Notes: generated by a model not told the origin, from the letters alone. 64,000 nt of DNA from Coniella vitis (GCA_011317545.1 WUJK01000004.1:2356001-2420000), one strand, 5' to 3'. Positions 44,745 to 57,700 are shown, numbered from the stretch's first letter. Numbers and translations are program-made.

Positions 44745-47700
44745 AGCATGACAGCTAGCTAGCCGTCTATTGGACTAGGCCAAACATTGGGAAAAGGTGT
44801 GTATTTGATGATGATGTATGTGCTGTTCAAGCAGCTAAACGGCTTTCAAAACGTATGTGTCTTGATTTTTATAGATACTTGATGAATTATTCCTTTGTAA
44901 TGTTATCATCTCAGTCTTTCGCTTCTACACACTTGACTGTACTTCCTGTTGCCTTTCTGGCGAGTAGCTCGACATGACTTCTGGGTGAAGTGTCCCACTA
45001 CCCAGCGATTGCTTGGGCCTGCTTTGTGCTTGCTATCTTGATGTAAGCAGTCCAAGTTAAAGGCACCGGCCATGCAGCTAAGAGACTTGAACGATTGCGG
45101 CCTGCCACTGCCAGGCTGCCATGGGCCAGCTGCCAATCAGCAATCAGACAAATTTGGCAGTGGCTGCCCAACTCCCCGCTGAGTCACCGGCGAACACTCT
45201 GTGTGCCCCATATATGCTATACCTAATCCGGCAATTCTGCCAAAGCGGCCATCAGCAGCTGCATATGGTCCGTGCACACTTCCACCGGGTATATAAGTCT
45301 CCAGCCCCCATCCAGCCCTCCACTTTCAGGGCTTCCCTTTTTTCTCTTTTTCTTCTTCATCCTGGTGCACGGGCTTTACGCAATTCAGTGAAGGTTCGCC
45401 TGAGAATGCGTTTTTGCTAGTTGAAAACTATAACATGACCACTCCTAGTTGGCTTCGGCTGGCTAGGGAATTTTTGGCACACCTCTCTTTTCTTTGCTGG
45501 AAGAAGATTTTTTCTCGAGATCTTTCGTTGTCTTGAGTGCCTGGTGCGCTGAGATGAGGAAGGATGGCGTTGATGACTCGATAGTAAAAAGAAGCGTGCG
45601 GATTGACTGTAATTCTTTGAGGCGCAGATCGTACATACCCTTGATGTTGGCTGATTGATTTTTGTTGTGAACCGTGTTGGTTGTTGTGGTTGTCCTCTGG
45701 CGTTGAATCGCTGTCGCGTGTTTGCGAGTCGTGTTCTGCCAGTGCTTACGTACGCGTTGAGAGTTCATACGGTGTGGCTCTGTGTGCACTGCCATTGCCT
45801 GTCACGTGCAATCACCGCCGCCGACGTTCTCCTCGAGCCCGCGACTACCTGCCTTTATCTGTCTATGGTCACCTGATGTCACGCTTCGCAATTTGTCATG
45901 GGCATCTCTACAGCATGACTGTTTGAGGTGAAAGTCGATATCAATGTCGGTATGATTGGGGTCTCGACAATTCCATTTGACTGCATACTCGCTGACGCGC
46001 GCTACAGCTTGCAAACATGTCCACGCCTATGTATCATTTCAATTGTGGCAACGGCCAGCCTACGCGGTCATTGGCGCAATGACGGCATGCTGCTTGCTGC
46101 TGCTTGGTAGCTTCCTCAGAGAATTGCTCGGCAGGTTGGTTTGGGCAATATGGTCGAGCTCAGCTCGCGATACTGGAACTTGACGCTGCGGTGCGCTGCT
46201 GTCAAAGGTTCGGTTCCAATGAGACGGCAGAGCATTCTGCACATGGCGGTTCAAATCCTTGACACTTGAAAGCCTTCGTCAACCCCGTCTCGTTCTTGCC
46301 GCCGGTCAACTGCCACTACATTCTGGAACTCACCATGATGTCCATCTGTTGACGTATCCCGGGAGAGCTGGCCGTTCATATCCAATGACATACAGATTCT
46401 TCATTGCGAGAATTCAATGCCAAGGGAAGCCATCCGGGTGTCGTGCTCATCAAGCACTTGCCTTTCTTTCGATCATAATCGATACGCATTTTCGGGTCGG
46501 AGGGCGTACTGACTTGGCGCTGTCTTGAGCCGCGCACGAGCTTGTTGATTCCAAACACTTGATTCGTGTGCCGTAACGACGACAATGACTCCAAAGAGGG
46601 CCGGCTATATGATGAGGCCGTATGGGTACTTGGCCTGCCTTATTTTGAGCGACATTTTCATACCTCATGGCCAAGTCTGGGCCATCCGGACTTTGCTACT
46701 GTTGGACATTGCCCTGTGGCTCTTTACATACGGCAATGACTCATTTCGACTTCTCAGCTTTAGGACATTATGGTATCACGGATTCCACAGCATATACTAC
46801 CAGTATCTGGCCCAATGCGCACGCTACAAGGCCATTTCCCCTGGTTTTGTGAGAGATCATATTCCCATTGCAGTCTTCATGGACAGGCAGAAAGGGTATT
46901 CATGAGGCACAAAGCCTTGGTATCTCAAGGTGATGCTGATTTCCCAAAATATTTGAGCTGAGTCTCCATCCATTCTTGAAAGCCTATTGTCTCTTGTGAA
47001 AGAGCATGGTGTCTGGCTGGAGACATCTCAAGACACAGCCACCATCACGACGCTTGCTCTCAACTCCCACGAGTCACCGCCCGAACCTCACTCACCATGT
47101 CTGTGGTCCAGTTCTTCGTCGTTGGGGCATCCTGCCCTGCGCAGCTAACCTCACAAGGTGGTTTACGTGTTTTTTTGTTTTTATCGTGGTGCTCTGGACC
47201 CGTAGGCCTGCACACAAATTTATCCTCCCAGCTTCCCTCTCCTCTTCCCATTTGCACAAAGCTATCTTCCTTACTTTCCGTTCCACCTTGCACCAGAATC
47301 CCAAGCAGAGACACCTGTTGTCAACAGCATCACTGCTCTTGGCTCGAATCTCTTCTTCCTGTCCTCTTGTTCAGACTCAAAAGGCCAAGAACTATTCGCA
47401 TATTGCTTGGTAATGTGCTCTGGCCTTGGACTCTGATCTCAAACACCCCACACCTCAAGACCTCTTGTTCGCCCAATTTGGCTTGTCATTGTAAGGATTC
47501 CCCTTTCCAGTAACATGCCTCCCCTGGACTCTGAGACAACAAACTGACCAGTATTTCCGCCAGCCTCTGCATCGTCCTTGAGCTGTTTCCAGCTGTTGTG
47601 GTCTGCAGCCCAGAAGCATTCTCAGAAGCATAGGCATACCGTTGACCGAGGTGAGACTTCCCATTGAAAGCCCTTCCCCAAGAGGAACACATTCATCCTC

Positions 47701-47993
47701 AAGAACAGCCATCACAATGCAAAGGACATTGTGAAAGATTTGGCATCCGTTGGAGACAGCCTCGCACGGCCTGCCCGTTTGGTGGTGTCCGTGCCTCCCC
47801 CAAGCCCTTCCCACTGATTTGGCCGTGTCGTCGGACCTTGCGTCAATATTCGCGAGTCCTCGACAGTGCCAGTCCCCTGTGACGGGGCGTAGCGGCGAAA
47901 CGTCTCGCCACAAGTCCCACGTTCCCATTTGCTGATGTGGTTTGTCTGCATGAAGTGACGAGATAGGCAGCTCGAGCGCACCAGTCGCCCACC
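44745..47993. other. Gene-poor stretch, 3.2 kb, with an orphan core promoter
   Basis: 3' flank of the chitinase and promoter of the 886-aa gene. A TATA box (TATATAAG, 45290-45297) followed by a CT-rich run (45300-45360) looks like a core promoter, but no coding gene lies directly downstream. A 106-codon frame at 46585-46905 has no recognisable family. Nothing else is supported. Confidence 0.55.
45290..45297 (+). promoter_or_regulatory. TATA box with no assigned gene
   Basis: TATATAAG in CCGGGTATATAAGTCTCC, followed 30-60 nt later by a long pyrimidine-rich stretch (TTCCCTTTTTTCTC...), the usual setting of fungal transcription starts. No matching ORF was found. Confidence 0.4.
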
Positions 47994-50720
47994 ATGCAAG
48001 ACACCAGGCCGTGGGATCTTGTCAGAAATAACATCTTCAACCCCGAGTTCTCTGCCGACCCGAGGGAGCTGGCGGACTCGATGAGATCGTTCATGTGCAG
48101 CCAGCAGTGCCCAGAATGCCTCCTCACCCAGTACACGGCCAAGAAACAAGAGGAACCTCAGTTTTCCTACCGCTGCCGACTCACCCCCGAGCAAGCCGAG
48201 ACGATCTGCGCGGGCCACCTGTCCAAGATCAAAGAGCACCGCGCGCACTTGTGCGAGGTACTCTCGCGCAACGCCGACGACATAATCAGTCGCTGGAGTA
48301 AGAAGGGCCGCTTTGGCACGCAGCAGAAGCGTGAGGACCTCATCAAGACCGTCGCGCCCGACATGGCGCCCCATGACAACTTTGTGGTCGATTGGTTCTA
48401 CAGCACCGATCGACTGCAGGTCCTCTCGCGCAAGGCCTCTGACCGTTTCAAGCTCATGCATTCGTGGCTGAGCGTGGATCTGCTCAAGTCAAACCCGGAC
48501 GCGCTCTTTGCTCTGCTGCACAATCGCACGGCGTTTAGTCCGGATGCCTGGGTGGATCAGGAGGCCCAGCACATCTATCCTCGCTTCCATCAAGGTGATT
48601 TGGACGTGGACTGGGCGGACCGCATGGTTGTCACCCATGTAAGCATCGCTGCTCCTGAATGACATGACATGGCCGAAAAACATCATTTGCTCACGCAGTG
48701 ACAGGACAAGGAGAAGTTTGGTACCTTGATCAGGATGAATTACAAAGACCTGCACCAGAAATACGCCATGGCTTATCCCGCGGGCAGTCTCATCCTCGAA
48801 GCCCAAGCCACGCTGCTCGGGACTCTCCGCAACATGGTCGACAAGATCCTGGAAGGCCTCGACACCACCAAGCCAGGCCGCACGGAAAAGTGGCGGGCCA
48901 TGACGTCCCCCGCGAACTTCCAGGCGCTTGGTGGCATCGAGGGCTGGGCCTGGCTCAGCCACGGCGCGCTTTGCGCCCCTGTCCGGTCTCTCGAGCTCGA
49001 TCTGCAGGAGCTGTTGACGACGGTCAAGATTCGCCGTGAGCGGGCCGAGGACTACCTGCTCTCGGTGCAGGGCGATGCAAGCAGCTTCTCCGCTGCCATC
49101 GAGTCCGTCATACGCAGGCTCGACATGACACAGAGCAGCAGCGACGAGGCAGCGGGCCGGCTTCTCTGCATGCAGATGGAAATCGCCGCCCACCGCTACA
49201 CCTCCTTCCGGGTCCTGGAAACGGAGCTGGCGCGCATTGCCGCCATCCAGCGTCCCGTAGGACCGTTTGGCCCCATCATCGAGTTCCAGGAGCCGCCCGG
49301 CTACGCTGACTTCGACCAGGCCGTCCAAGGCCTCAAGCACCTGCTGCTCGAGACGCTGGAGCAAAGGATTGCCGATCTGCAGGTCCTCTTTGCCCTTTCG
49401 CCGGCGCTCAAGGGCTGTTGGACGCTGGACCAGCGGGCTCTGCGGCAAATCAACCGGCAGGCCATCTGCAGCGAGCGCTCGGGAACTTCGGTCCAGATCA
49501 TGCGGTCCAACTTTCTCGAGTGGTTTGTCTGCATGGTGGCCCGGCCTCCCAACGAGTGGGAGGACGTCGGCCACCGCAACCTGGCGTCGCTTTTCGAGGC
49601 CTTCCTGCGCAACGACACGGTGCCCAAGGAACAGAAAGCGCGCATCGACGACCACGAGTACCGCGTCATCTGCGACATTGTGACACTGTTCGAGCTGTTG
49701 CAGCGCGTGATCCACACCCACCACCCGCTGGTGCTGCGGCCCTCGATGCGCCTGCCGGACGCCAACTTCGGCATCCGCGGTCCGCGCCGCATCACCATGC
49801 TGCGCCGCATGCTCTACATCTTTGACGGCCTGCGCGTCGTCCCCAGCGAGCCGGCGCACAGCGCAGGCAGCCGAGCCTGCCAGTATCGACAGGAGCCGAC
49901 CGGGTACACGGGCCACACGCTCGGCACCCTCTGCGTCCAGACCTCGCAGCACTTGCACCTCCTGGCCCAGAGACTCGGCGGGGCGCCTGGAAGCGAACGG
50001 GCCATCGCCAGCGTGCGGCAGACGCTCATCGGCAACCGCAGCTACTTTTGGCGCGTCATCTCGCTCCACGTGCTGGACGAGTACGCGCGAGCGGCCGTGA
50101 CAGACCTGGAAAAGAAGGAGTATTTCGACATGACCCACCCGGAGCATTGCGTGAGTTTTGCCACGCAAGCCATGGACGAACTGGACCGCCAGCGGCGGGA
50201 GCGAGACCAACACTTCTTGGAGTTTCGCCACCACGGCCCATCGTCGTCGTCGTCGTCGTCTTCGTCGTCTTTGCGCAGCCGCCGCCGCCCGGCATCGCTG
50301 GAGCCCCTCGTCGTCTCGCAGCAGCACTACAACGAGGTATTTGCCGCCATGTACCCCCAGACCGACTCGGAGCGCCACCGCGGCACCAACTGGCTTGTCT
50401 TTATGCAGGCCATGCGGGCGCTGGGGTTCCAGGTGGTGCTTTGCGCGGGCGGTCTGGAGGTCGAGTTGCGCCACGAGACGTTTGGCGACTTGGCCGTGTA
50501 CAAGCCGCTTGCTTCGGGCAAGATTGGCGCGGGTGATTTGCAGATCTGGGGCAAGCGGTTCGCGCACCGGTTTCACTGGAACCGCGAGAGATTTGTGCCT
50601 GGCACTGCTGCCCAGCAGGCTGAGTCTGCTGCTGCCAGGAACTCGGGCAAGGCTATGAGCGATGAGGAGTGGGAGGCCCAGCTTATATTTGAGGAGTTCC
50701 TGATGAACGATGTGGACTAA
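47994..50720 (+). CDS. Large unrecognised protein, 886 aa
   Basis: Two exons, 47994-48638 and 48705-50720, join over a 66-nt intron to 886 aa. I do not recognise the family. It has no signal peptide or membrane span; it is Arg/Leu/Glu/Gln-rich and probably mostly helical. Features seen: a Cys pair near the N-terminus (CSQQCPECL, about 35-43, with a later YRC); basic stretches (RWSKKGRFGTQQKRED); long helices such as LRNMVDKILEGL and LLETLEQRIADLQVLF; a segment reading GIRGPRRITMLRRMLYIFDGLRVVP; a poly-Ser run (SSSSSSSSSSLRSRRR, TCG microsatellite near 50240-50270) separating a C-terminal domain (QQHYNEVFAAMYPQTDSERHRGTNWLVFMQAMRALGFQVV to FHWNRERFVPG). That last part, with a histidine-rich FAHRFHWNRERF end, looks like a conserved C-terminal module. 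The sense frame is chosen over a 785-codon antisense frame because it is spliced cleanly and non-repetitive. It converges on the MFS gene. Confidence 0.8.
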
Positions 50721-51113
50721 ATCGACAGCCCGCTTTTTGCCGGTTCTGGTGGGTGTGACGACCGCCTGAAAGGGATCCAAGGGGTGCGCCGGGGGATGGG
50801 GGGAGGTTCTTGGAAGTTGTCGCGAGAGTTTCTGGGGTTGGGCCACACACTTTTGGCTACAGACATAGCGGCCTTCGGAAGAGACTCACCTTGGGGGGCT
50901 TCCTCGTTCTCTTGAACCGAAATTGCGGTTGGTAGGATCAATGGGAAACAGGACAGAGGAAGGAAAAAAAAAAAAGAAAATGATGGATCGCGAGGAGTCG
51001 TGGTATCAAAAGTAAGCAACCCTTTTCGGTAGCGAGCGTTCCACGCGAGGCTCTGACGGACACAGTGGAACAAATACATTTGACATGATGCTGTAGTGAA
51101 AGGGGCATAGATA
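50721..51113. other. Convergent spacer, 393 nt
   Basis: 3' flanks of the 886-aa gene and the MFS transporter. One A-rich run at 50966-50979. No gene seen. Confidence 0.6.
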
Positions 51114-52799
51114 TCACCACTCTCCATCCTCTCCTCCTGCTTGAGCGTCTTCCACTCCCACCCCGCCGCGCTTCATCTTGGCCCGCTCCCTCCACGCCTG
51201 CAAGACAGGAATCCCCACGCCCGTCCACAGTGTCAAAAGAATGACAAACACCAACGCACTCGCATATCCATGCGTCTTGCTGTACGCCGGCGCCTCGGAG
51301 CTCGGGAACTGCAGCTGCTGAAAGGGAATCACGACCGCCGCGCCCACCGAGACCATGAACCCCAGCACAAACGCCCTCTTTTGCTGATCGCCACCGCACG
51401 CCTCGTTCGCCCAGCCCGCCAGCAGCGGCGTGTAACACCCATAGCACCCCGCCAGGATGAACACCGCCATGCGCAGAGCGTGCGGCACACCGTCCCACGC
51501 CGCCAGCACGGCATACACAAACGTCAGCAGACACCCGACGGCCAAGCAGACAGGGCCCCGCCGCCGCCCCTGGGAGGTCTTGTCCGCCGCGAACCCCGTG
51601 CCCACCATGAACGCGAGGTTGACCGCGCCCATCGCCGTGGGGATGCTGTTGACCTGCGCCGTCGCGTAGCCCTCGGCCTGCAGGTACAGCTCAAAGTACT
51701 GCAGCACGTAGCTCCCCGCCGTCAGCGTCCAGAGGCTGTACGCGGCCGTGAACGCGTACACCTGCCAGGACCCGGCGATGCGCGCCGCGACGCCCCAGTT
51801 CCACTCCCCCTGCGGCTGGCGGCCCTCGCGCGCGATGCGCCGCACGGCGAGCGCGCGCTCCGGGGCGGCCAGGTACCACGCGCGCGTCGTCTGCGGCGTG
51901 TCGGGGAAGCAGGCGAGGCCGTATAGCGCCACGGGGACGGCAAGCAGGCCGTCGAAGATGAAGAGCCAGCGCCAGGCCGCGAGCCCGCCTCTGCCGTCCA
52001 TGCCGGCGGACAACAGGGCGGCCTGCAGGTAGCCGCTGAACATCTGGCCGAGCACGCCCGACATGACGAAGAGGCCGGAGCGGCGCGAGAGCTCGGCGCG
52101 GCGGTACCAGCTGCCCAGGCAGTACATGACGCCCGGCCAGGCGGCGGACTCGGCGAGGCCGACAAAGAAGCGGAGCACGTAGAACTGCGTGGCGGTGTGG
52201 CACCGGAACAGGCCGAGGACAAAGAGGGACCAGGCGCCGAGACAGCCGGGGAGCCAGTAGGACGGGCGGATGATGGTGATGAGGAGGTTCGAGCACGTGC
52301 CGCCGAGGATGGTGCCGATGGAGAAGTAGGTGTTCATCCAGGAGAGCTCGTTGCCCGGGCCGAAGCCGAGTTCTGTTTCCATGCCCGAGACGTAGGCGTT
52401 GGAGACGTTGTTTTGGTCGAGCTGCTTTGTTGTTGGTCATGTGCGTCTTTTCTTTTTTCCCTTTTTTCCTTTTGTCTTACCCTTCTTCTAGGTCATGGTG
52501 GACAATGGGGTGTGATAATGAATACTCACCTGCTTGATAAAGTACGTGAGGCATGAAAAGCTCAACAGAAACCAGTCGAGTTTGAAGAGGAGCTTCTTTT
52601 CCTCGCGTGAGGTCCCCGGCTCGTGCCAGTGCAGCCAGCTCGAGCCGGCCTGGGCGGGTGGCTGGAGCAGTTGCTGGGGCTCATCTGCGCCTTTGTCGTG
52701 GATGCAAAATGAGCGATCTGCGACGGTGGTGATGGCTTGTGGTGGTGATGTCGCAATCGCCACCACGTCGGTGATTGCCATTGCCTTTGTGGACGCCAT
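51114..52799 (-). CDS. MFS transporter, allantoate/anion:cation symporter (Dal5) family
   Basis: Two exons, 52799-52530 and 52421-51114, join over a 108-nt intron to 525 aa. The N-terminal cytosolic segment (about 1-70) ends in KKLLFKLDWFLLSFSCLTYFIKQ, and the second exon opens with LDQNNVSNAYVSGMETELGFGPGNELSWMNTYFSIGTILG, the signature of the ACS/Dal5 family (allantoate, vitamin and other organic anions). About twelve hydrophobic segments are visible, with the conserved RFFVGLAESAAWPGVMYCLGSWYRRAELSRRSGLF motif in the fourth to fifth span and a second half starting near WQVYAFTAAYSLWTLTAGS. The substrate cannot be told from sequence; nicotinate, pantothenate, biotin and allantoate carriers all sit in this family. 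The next gene in the divergent direction is 5-oxoprolinase, a possible but weak hint at amino-acid or organic-acid use. Confidence 0.93.
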
Positions 52800-53344
52800 G
52801 GTTGGGGGAATTTGCTTATCACCGTTGACGAGGGAAGTAGAGTTATTACTTCACCAATAATGGCAAAATATCCACCGCAACTGCCAAGTGGCAAGTCAGC
52901 CGTCGCTTGATAGAAGATTCAATATCAAAAGTCTCGCAATCACAGTCGATGGATGCCGTCCAGTATACAGCCCCGTATATATGTGTTTTCTTGCCCAGCG
53001 CAACCTCGTCTCGACGAGACCCAATACTATGAACAGCACAGACTCCCCCTGTGCATTTTTTTTTTTCTTTTTTTGCTTTCCATGTTCTCCATCATCTATC
53101 ATCGCTCACCGAACCAGTACTGCGCAGCTACTGTGTACACACAAGGCTGACTGATACACACAAGTCTACTTTCTTTTGCACCAACCAGATTCGTAAAATG
53201 TATCGCCATTCATCAGGCCCTGCGCTTCTGATCCGATCACGCTGGAGGTGTGGTGTGGAGCGAGCACGCAATTCGACGTTCCATTGCGAGAGCTGCCTAC
53301 TTTATTGTTTGCCGGACCGAGAAACGCACAGTGGGCCGGTGATA

Positions 53345-53369
53345 GGACGGACGGACGGACGGACGGACG
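53345..53369 (+). repeat. GGAC tetranucleotide repeat
   Basis: Six tandem GGAC units between the MFS and 5-oxoprolinase genes. Confidence 0.9.
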
Positions 53370-54482
53370 TGAAAGAACTTCTTTTTTTTGTTCAGAGCAT
53401 ATTAATCTGTTTCTATAGTACATAGTAACATGGCTTTGTATGCAAGGCAGATTGGAGAGTATTTGATGTGGAGGATAAGAAGACGGCAAAGTATCCAAGG
53501 GGTTTGTTTCCTTTTATATCACATCATGATTATCCATAACCATAGGTTTTTTGGGGGGATTCTCTTTTGAGAATCACGGCGAATAAACAAATTATACGGA
53601 ATGGTTACTCTGCGTGACTCCGTTGACGGTAGCTGGCAGTATTATATTATCACGAAAAAGACCTGTACCTATTTCGCAAAGGCCGACTCGTCCGTCGACC
53701 CTGATAAGCGACCCTTCCCCCAGGGAAGCGAGGCTCGACATGCACTCGGGCAGAATGACTTTGCAACTTCCAAGTCTGCAGAAAGCGGAAAAAGCCGAAA
53801 GGGAAAAGACATCTGAGCCAGTGCGGCGTTCCTGCGGCAAAACCACGGATATGCGTCGCGAGAGCAAAGAAAAGATAAGATTATATTGTTCTACTTCAAT
53901 CTTCCTTTGGTGATGCCTTTCTCTGACCAAATCTGTGGACAATACCGGCACGTTTGGTGTTGCTAGACGAACAGCGGTGAATCCATCATTTTTGGATAGA
54001 TGAGATAGTGTAGTAAACTAAAAGTGATATTCCTGTGGGTGAAAAGTATGAAAATGACCTCAACACGACCGTCCAAGTGATATGCTAGGCATATGATCCC
54101 CGCATATAATGGCCTGGACGGTGTATAACCTCATTGTGCAAGCCAGTCATGACCAACATCTTGTTGCAAAACAAATGTCATTCTATCAGATCTCTTGGGA
54201 TTTGTCAGTTTCCGTCTCACCATCGCCATTTGGAAACATGCTCAAATAACACACCACAGATCCCCTCGAGTATCGCTAGAACCTGCAGTACGATCCCACG
54301 TTTGTTTCATGCGTTGGGGGTTTGCCATGAGGATACAGAACACCAGAGACGGAAATAATAATAACGGGATATATCCACCCGCCCGATATCCCATGGAGTG
54401 GAGCCCAAGTCCCGGCTTACATGACTGGCGCCATCTTCCGAGACCGGTCCGCCGTGCAGATACCGGATGTGGCAGTATCAAA

Positions 54483-54493
54483 GTACATAGTAT
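54483..54493 (+). promoter_or_regulatory. GTACATAGTAT element upstream of 5-oxoprolinase
   Basis: Contains the exact nonamer TACATAGTA, about 231 nt before the ATG at 54724. Role inferred from recurrence. Confidence 0.3.
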
Positions 54494-54723
54494 GCCCAGA
54501 GAGCAGCAGCATTGTGGATTGGATGTGCTCAGTCCACGGTGGAATGGCGACAGATTCTAGCCTTGTTTCGTCCTTTTCATCCTTCATCTTGTTTCCTTTT
54601 TTGTGGGTTGGGCAAGAAGTGGTCGGATGAGGCGGCGTTGCTAGGTGGACATCCAATTCTTCCACCCCATTCCCCCTTTTGGTTTATCCTTTTCCTGCTC
54701 AGTCCAGTCCGTGGAGTATAATC

Positions 54724-57700
54724 ATGGCTGGCATTCGGGTGGCCATTGACCGTGGCGGCACGTTCTGCGACGTGATTGCCCAGATTCCTGGCAGACAGAC
54801 GTTGACGTTCAAGCTGCTGTCCGAGGACCCGGCCAACTACCGAGATGCGCCGACCGAGGCTATTCGGAGGGTGCTGGAGATTGCAGAGGGAAGGACGATA
54901 GGAAAGGAGGAGAAGCTGGATGGATCGCGGATAGGTGGGTTATTTTTGCTTGTCTTGGGAGAGTGTGATTCTCACTCACCTCTGATGCTCACTCTCACTC
55001 TCACTTCCACTTTTCACTCACCTCTCATGCTCACTTTCACTTTCACTCTCAGTCTCACCCTCACTTTACACTTGGCTTTCTTCCATTTCTCTCGCCTTCA
55101 TCCCTCACATCGAACTTGACTCACCCTCACTTTCACTTCATCCAAGCATCCCCAAAAGAAACACCATATTAACTTGTTGCAACCACAAGCATCCTGCCGC
55201 ATCGGCACAACCATCGCCACCAACGCCCTCCTCGAGCACAAGGGCGAGCGCTTTGCCCTGCTCACAACAAAGGGCCACAAGGACGTGTGCACCATTGGCG
55301 ACCAGTCGCGGCCCAAGCTGTTTGACCTCAAAGTCCGCAAAGCGCAAGCCCTCCACGCCGTCGTTGTCGAGGTCGACGAGCGCGTCACCATCGACGACTA
55401 CGAACTCAACCCCTGCCCGCTCGACAAGAAGCGCGACATTGCGTCCGACCCGGCACTCGTCCGCACCGCCAGCGGCGAAATCATCCGCGTACTGCAAAAG
55501 CCAAATCTCGACACTGTGCGCGAGCAGCTCACGCAGTTGCGCAGCGAAGGGTATTCCTCTATTGCCATCGCGTTCCTGCACGCCTATGTCTTTCCCGACC
55601 ATGAAGACCTCGTGGCGCAGGTGGCGCGCGAGGTCGGGTTTGAATTCATCACGACGTCCCACGCCACGAGCCCGACGATCAAGTTCTTGATTCGCACCAC
55701 GTCCACCTGCTCCGAGGCCTACCTCTACCCCGTCATCAAGCGCTACGTCGACAGCTTCGAAGACGGATTCGCCGTGCTGCCTGCCCGCGTTGAGTTCATG
55801 TGCTCCGATGGCGGACTCAAGCAAGCGCGCAACTTTGGTGGCAACGAGGCGCTCCTCAGCGGGCCCGCCGGCGGCGTTGTGGGCATTGCGCGCTCCTGCT
55901 ATGACACGGACAGCGCAGCCGCCCCCGCCCTGATCGGCTTCGATATGGGTGGCACAAGCACCGACGTCTCGCGCTACGACGGCAAGTACGACTACATCAC
56001 GGAAGCCGCCATCGCAGGTCGGACCATCAACGTGCCCATGCTCAACATTGCGACCGTCGCTGCAGGCGGCGGCTCGATTCTCTTTGCGCGCAACGGACTG
56101 CTCGCTGTTGGGCCGGAAAGCGCCAGTGCACACCCCGGCCCGGCGTGTTATCGCAAGGGCGGGCCGCTGACGGTGACGGACGCCAATCTGTTCCTGGGGA
56201 GGCTGGTGGTGTCTGCCTTTCCGTCGATTTTTGGACCCGGTGCGGATGAGCCGCTGGACACGGCGGTGATTCGGCACAAGTTCGAGGTGGTTACGTCGCA
56301 GTTCAACGCACAGACGGGCCAGAGGCTGAGTGCGCAGGATGTAGCCCTGGGGTTCTTGAATGTCGCCAACGAGGCCATGAGTAGGCCGATCCGCAATGCG
56401 ACAGAGGCCCGGGGGTTCGCGCCAGAGAAGCATAATCTGGTGTGCTTTGGCGGGGCGGGAGGGCAGCATGCGTGCTCGATTGCGGGTAAGCTGGGGATTC
56501 GGCGGATTGTGATTCATCGGTGGTCGTCGCTGTTGTCAGCGCACGGCATTGCGCTCGCCGAACTGCAGTACGAGGCCTTGGAGCCGTGTGCTGAGAAGCT
56601 TGCGGGCGGGGAGGGCGTCACGGCGCATGTCCATGAGGCGCTGGCGCGCTTGAGGGAGAAAGTGGGCGAGGAGCTGGTCAAGCAGGGCGCTGGGGCGCAA
56701 TCGCTGGTCTTTGAAGAGTCGTTGGTGTTGCGGTATTTTGGCACGGACACCAACATCACCATTGCGAAGCCGGGCGACGGCGACTACGCGAGGGCGTTTG
56801 GCGAGACGCACGTGCGCGAGTTTGCCTTTTCTATGGCGAGGGACATTGTCATTGAGTCGATCAGGGTTCGGGGTACGGGCAGCGCAGGCAGGCAGGCTGG
56901 GGGTGCAGAGGGAGAACAACAACAGCAGGAGCAGGAGCAGGAGGAAGAGCAGGAGCAACCGCATTGGGAGGAGCTCCAGGACTTGATGACAAACAAACAG
57001 TCATCGCTAGCACCTGCCGCTCTTCCACCACCTGCCTCGGCGCAAGAGGTCTACATGGATGGCAGCTGGAGACAAACGCCCGTCTACCAGCTTGGGAATC
57101 TTGCTCGAGGCAGCGTGCTCCCTGGGCCGGCACTCGTCATCGACAAGACGCAGACCATCTACGTCGAGCCCTCCTTTGAGGCCATCGTCCTCGCCAACCA
57201 CGTCATCCTGGAGAAGAAGACGATACTCTCCCCGCCTTCTCCAGAGACCCTCACCACTCGACGGCGACGTTCGTCCAAGCCAACAGAAGAAGCAGAAGCA
57301 GAAGCAGAAGCAGAAGCAGAAGCAGAAGCAGAAGCAGAAGCAGAAGCAGAAGCACAACCACAACCACAACCAGAACCAAAACCAGAAAACCCCATCCAGC
57401 TCTCCGTCTTTGCCCACCGCTTCATGGCCATCGCCGAGCAGATGGGCAACACCCTCCAGCGCACGGCCATCTCCACCTCCATCAAAGAACGCCTCGACTT
57501 CTCGTGCGCCATCTTCTCCCCGGACGGCAAACTCGTCGCCAATGCGCCACACATCCCCATCCACCTCGGCAGCATGCAGTTCGCTATCCAAGCGCAGCAC
57601 AGGCACTGGCTGGGGCGGCTCAAGGACGGCGACGTCCTGCTCACAAACCACCCACAGTGGGGTGGCACCCACCTGCCCGACCTCACCGTCGTCACGCCCG

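Larger units (their letters stand above)
52800..54723. other. Divergent spacer, MFS and 5-oxoprolinase promoters, 1.9 kb
   Basis: Contains a GGAC tetranucleotide repeat (about 53345-53369), TACATAGTA at 53419-53427 and 54484-54492, and T-rich runs. Several short ORFs have no recognisable product. Confidence 0.6.

Noticed and set aside
46245..46262. tRNA T-arm-like word GGTTCAAATCC
   Set aside because: Flanking bases do not form an acceptor or T stem, and no anticodon arm precedes it. No tRNA could be supported by eye anywhere in the window; a tRNAscan run would settle it.
46585..46905. 106-codon frame with hydrophobic segments
   Set aside because: It has a plausible composition but no recognised family, no start context or intron support; left as unresolved.
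48489..50846. 785-codon open frame on the minus strand across the 886-aa gene
   Set aside because: It is antisense to a spliced, better-formed protein and reads as Arg/His/Val-rich low-quality sequence, the usual product of GC-biased third positions on the other strand.
55138..56517. 459-codon minus-strand frame
   Set aside because: Antisense shadow of the HyuA half of 5-oxoprolinase; no recognisable domain.
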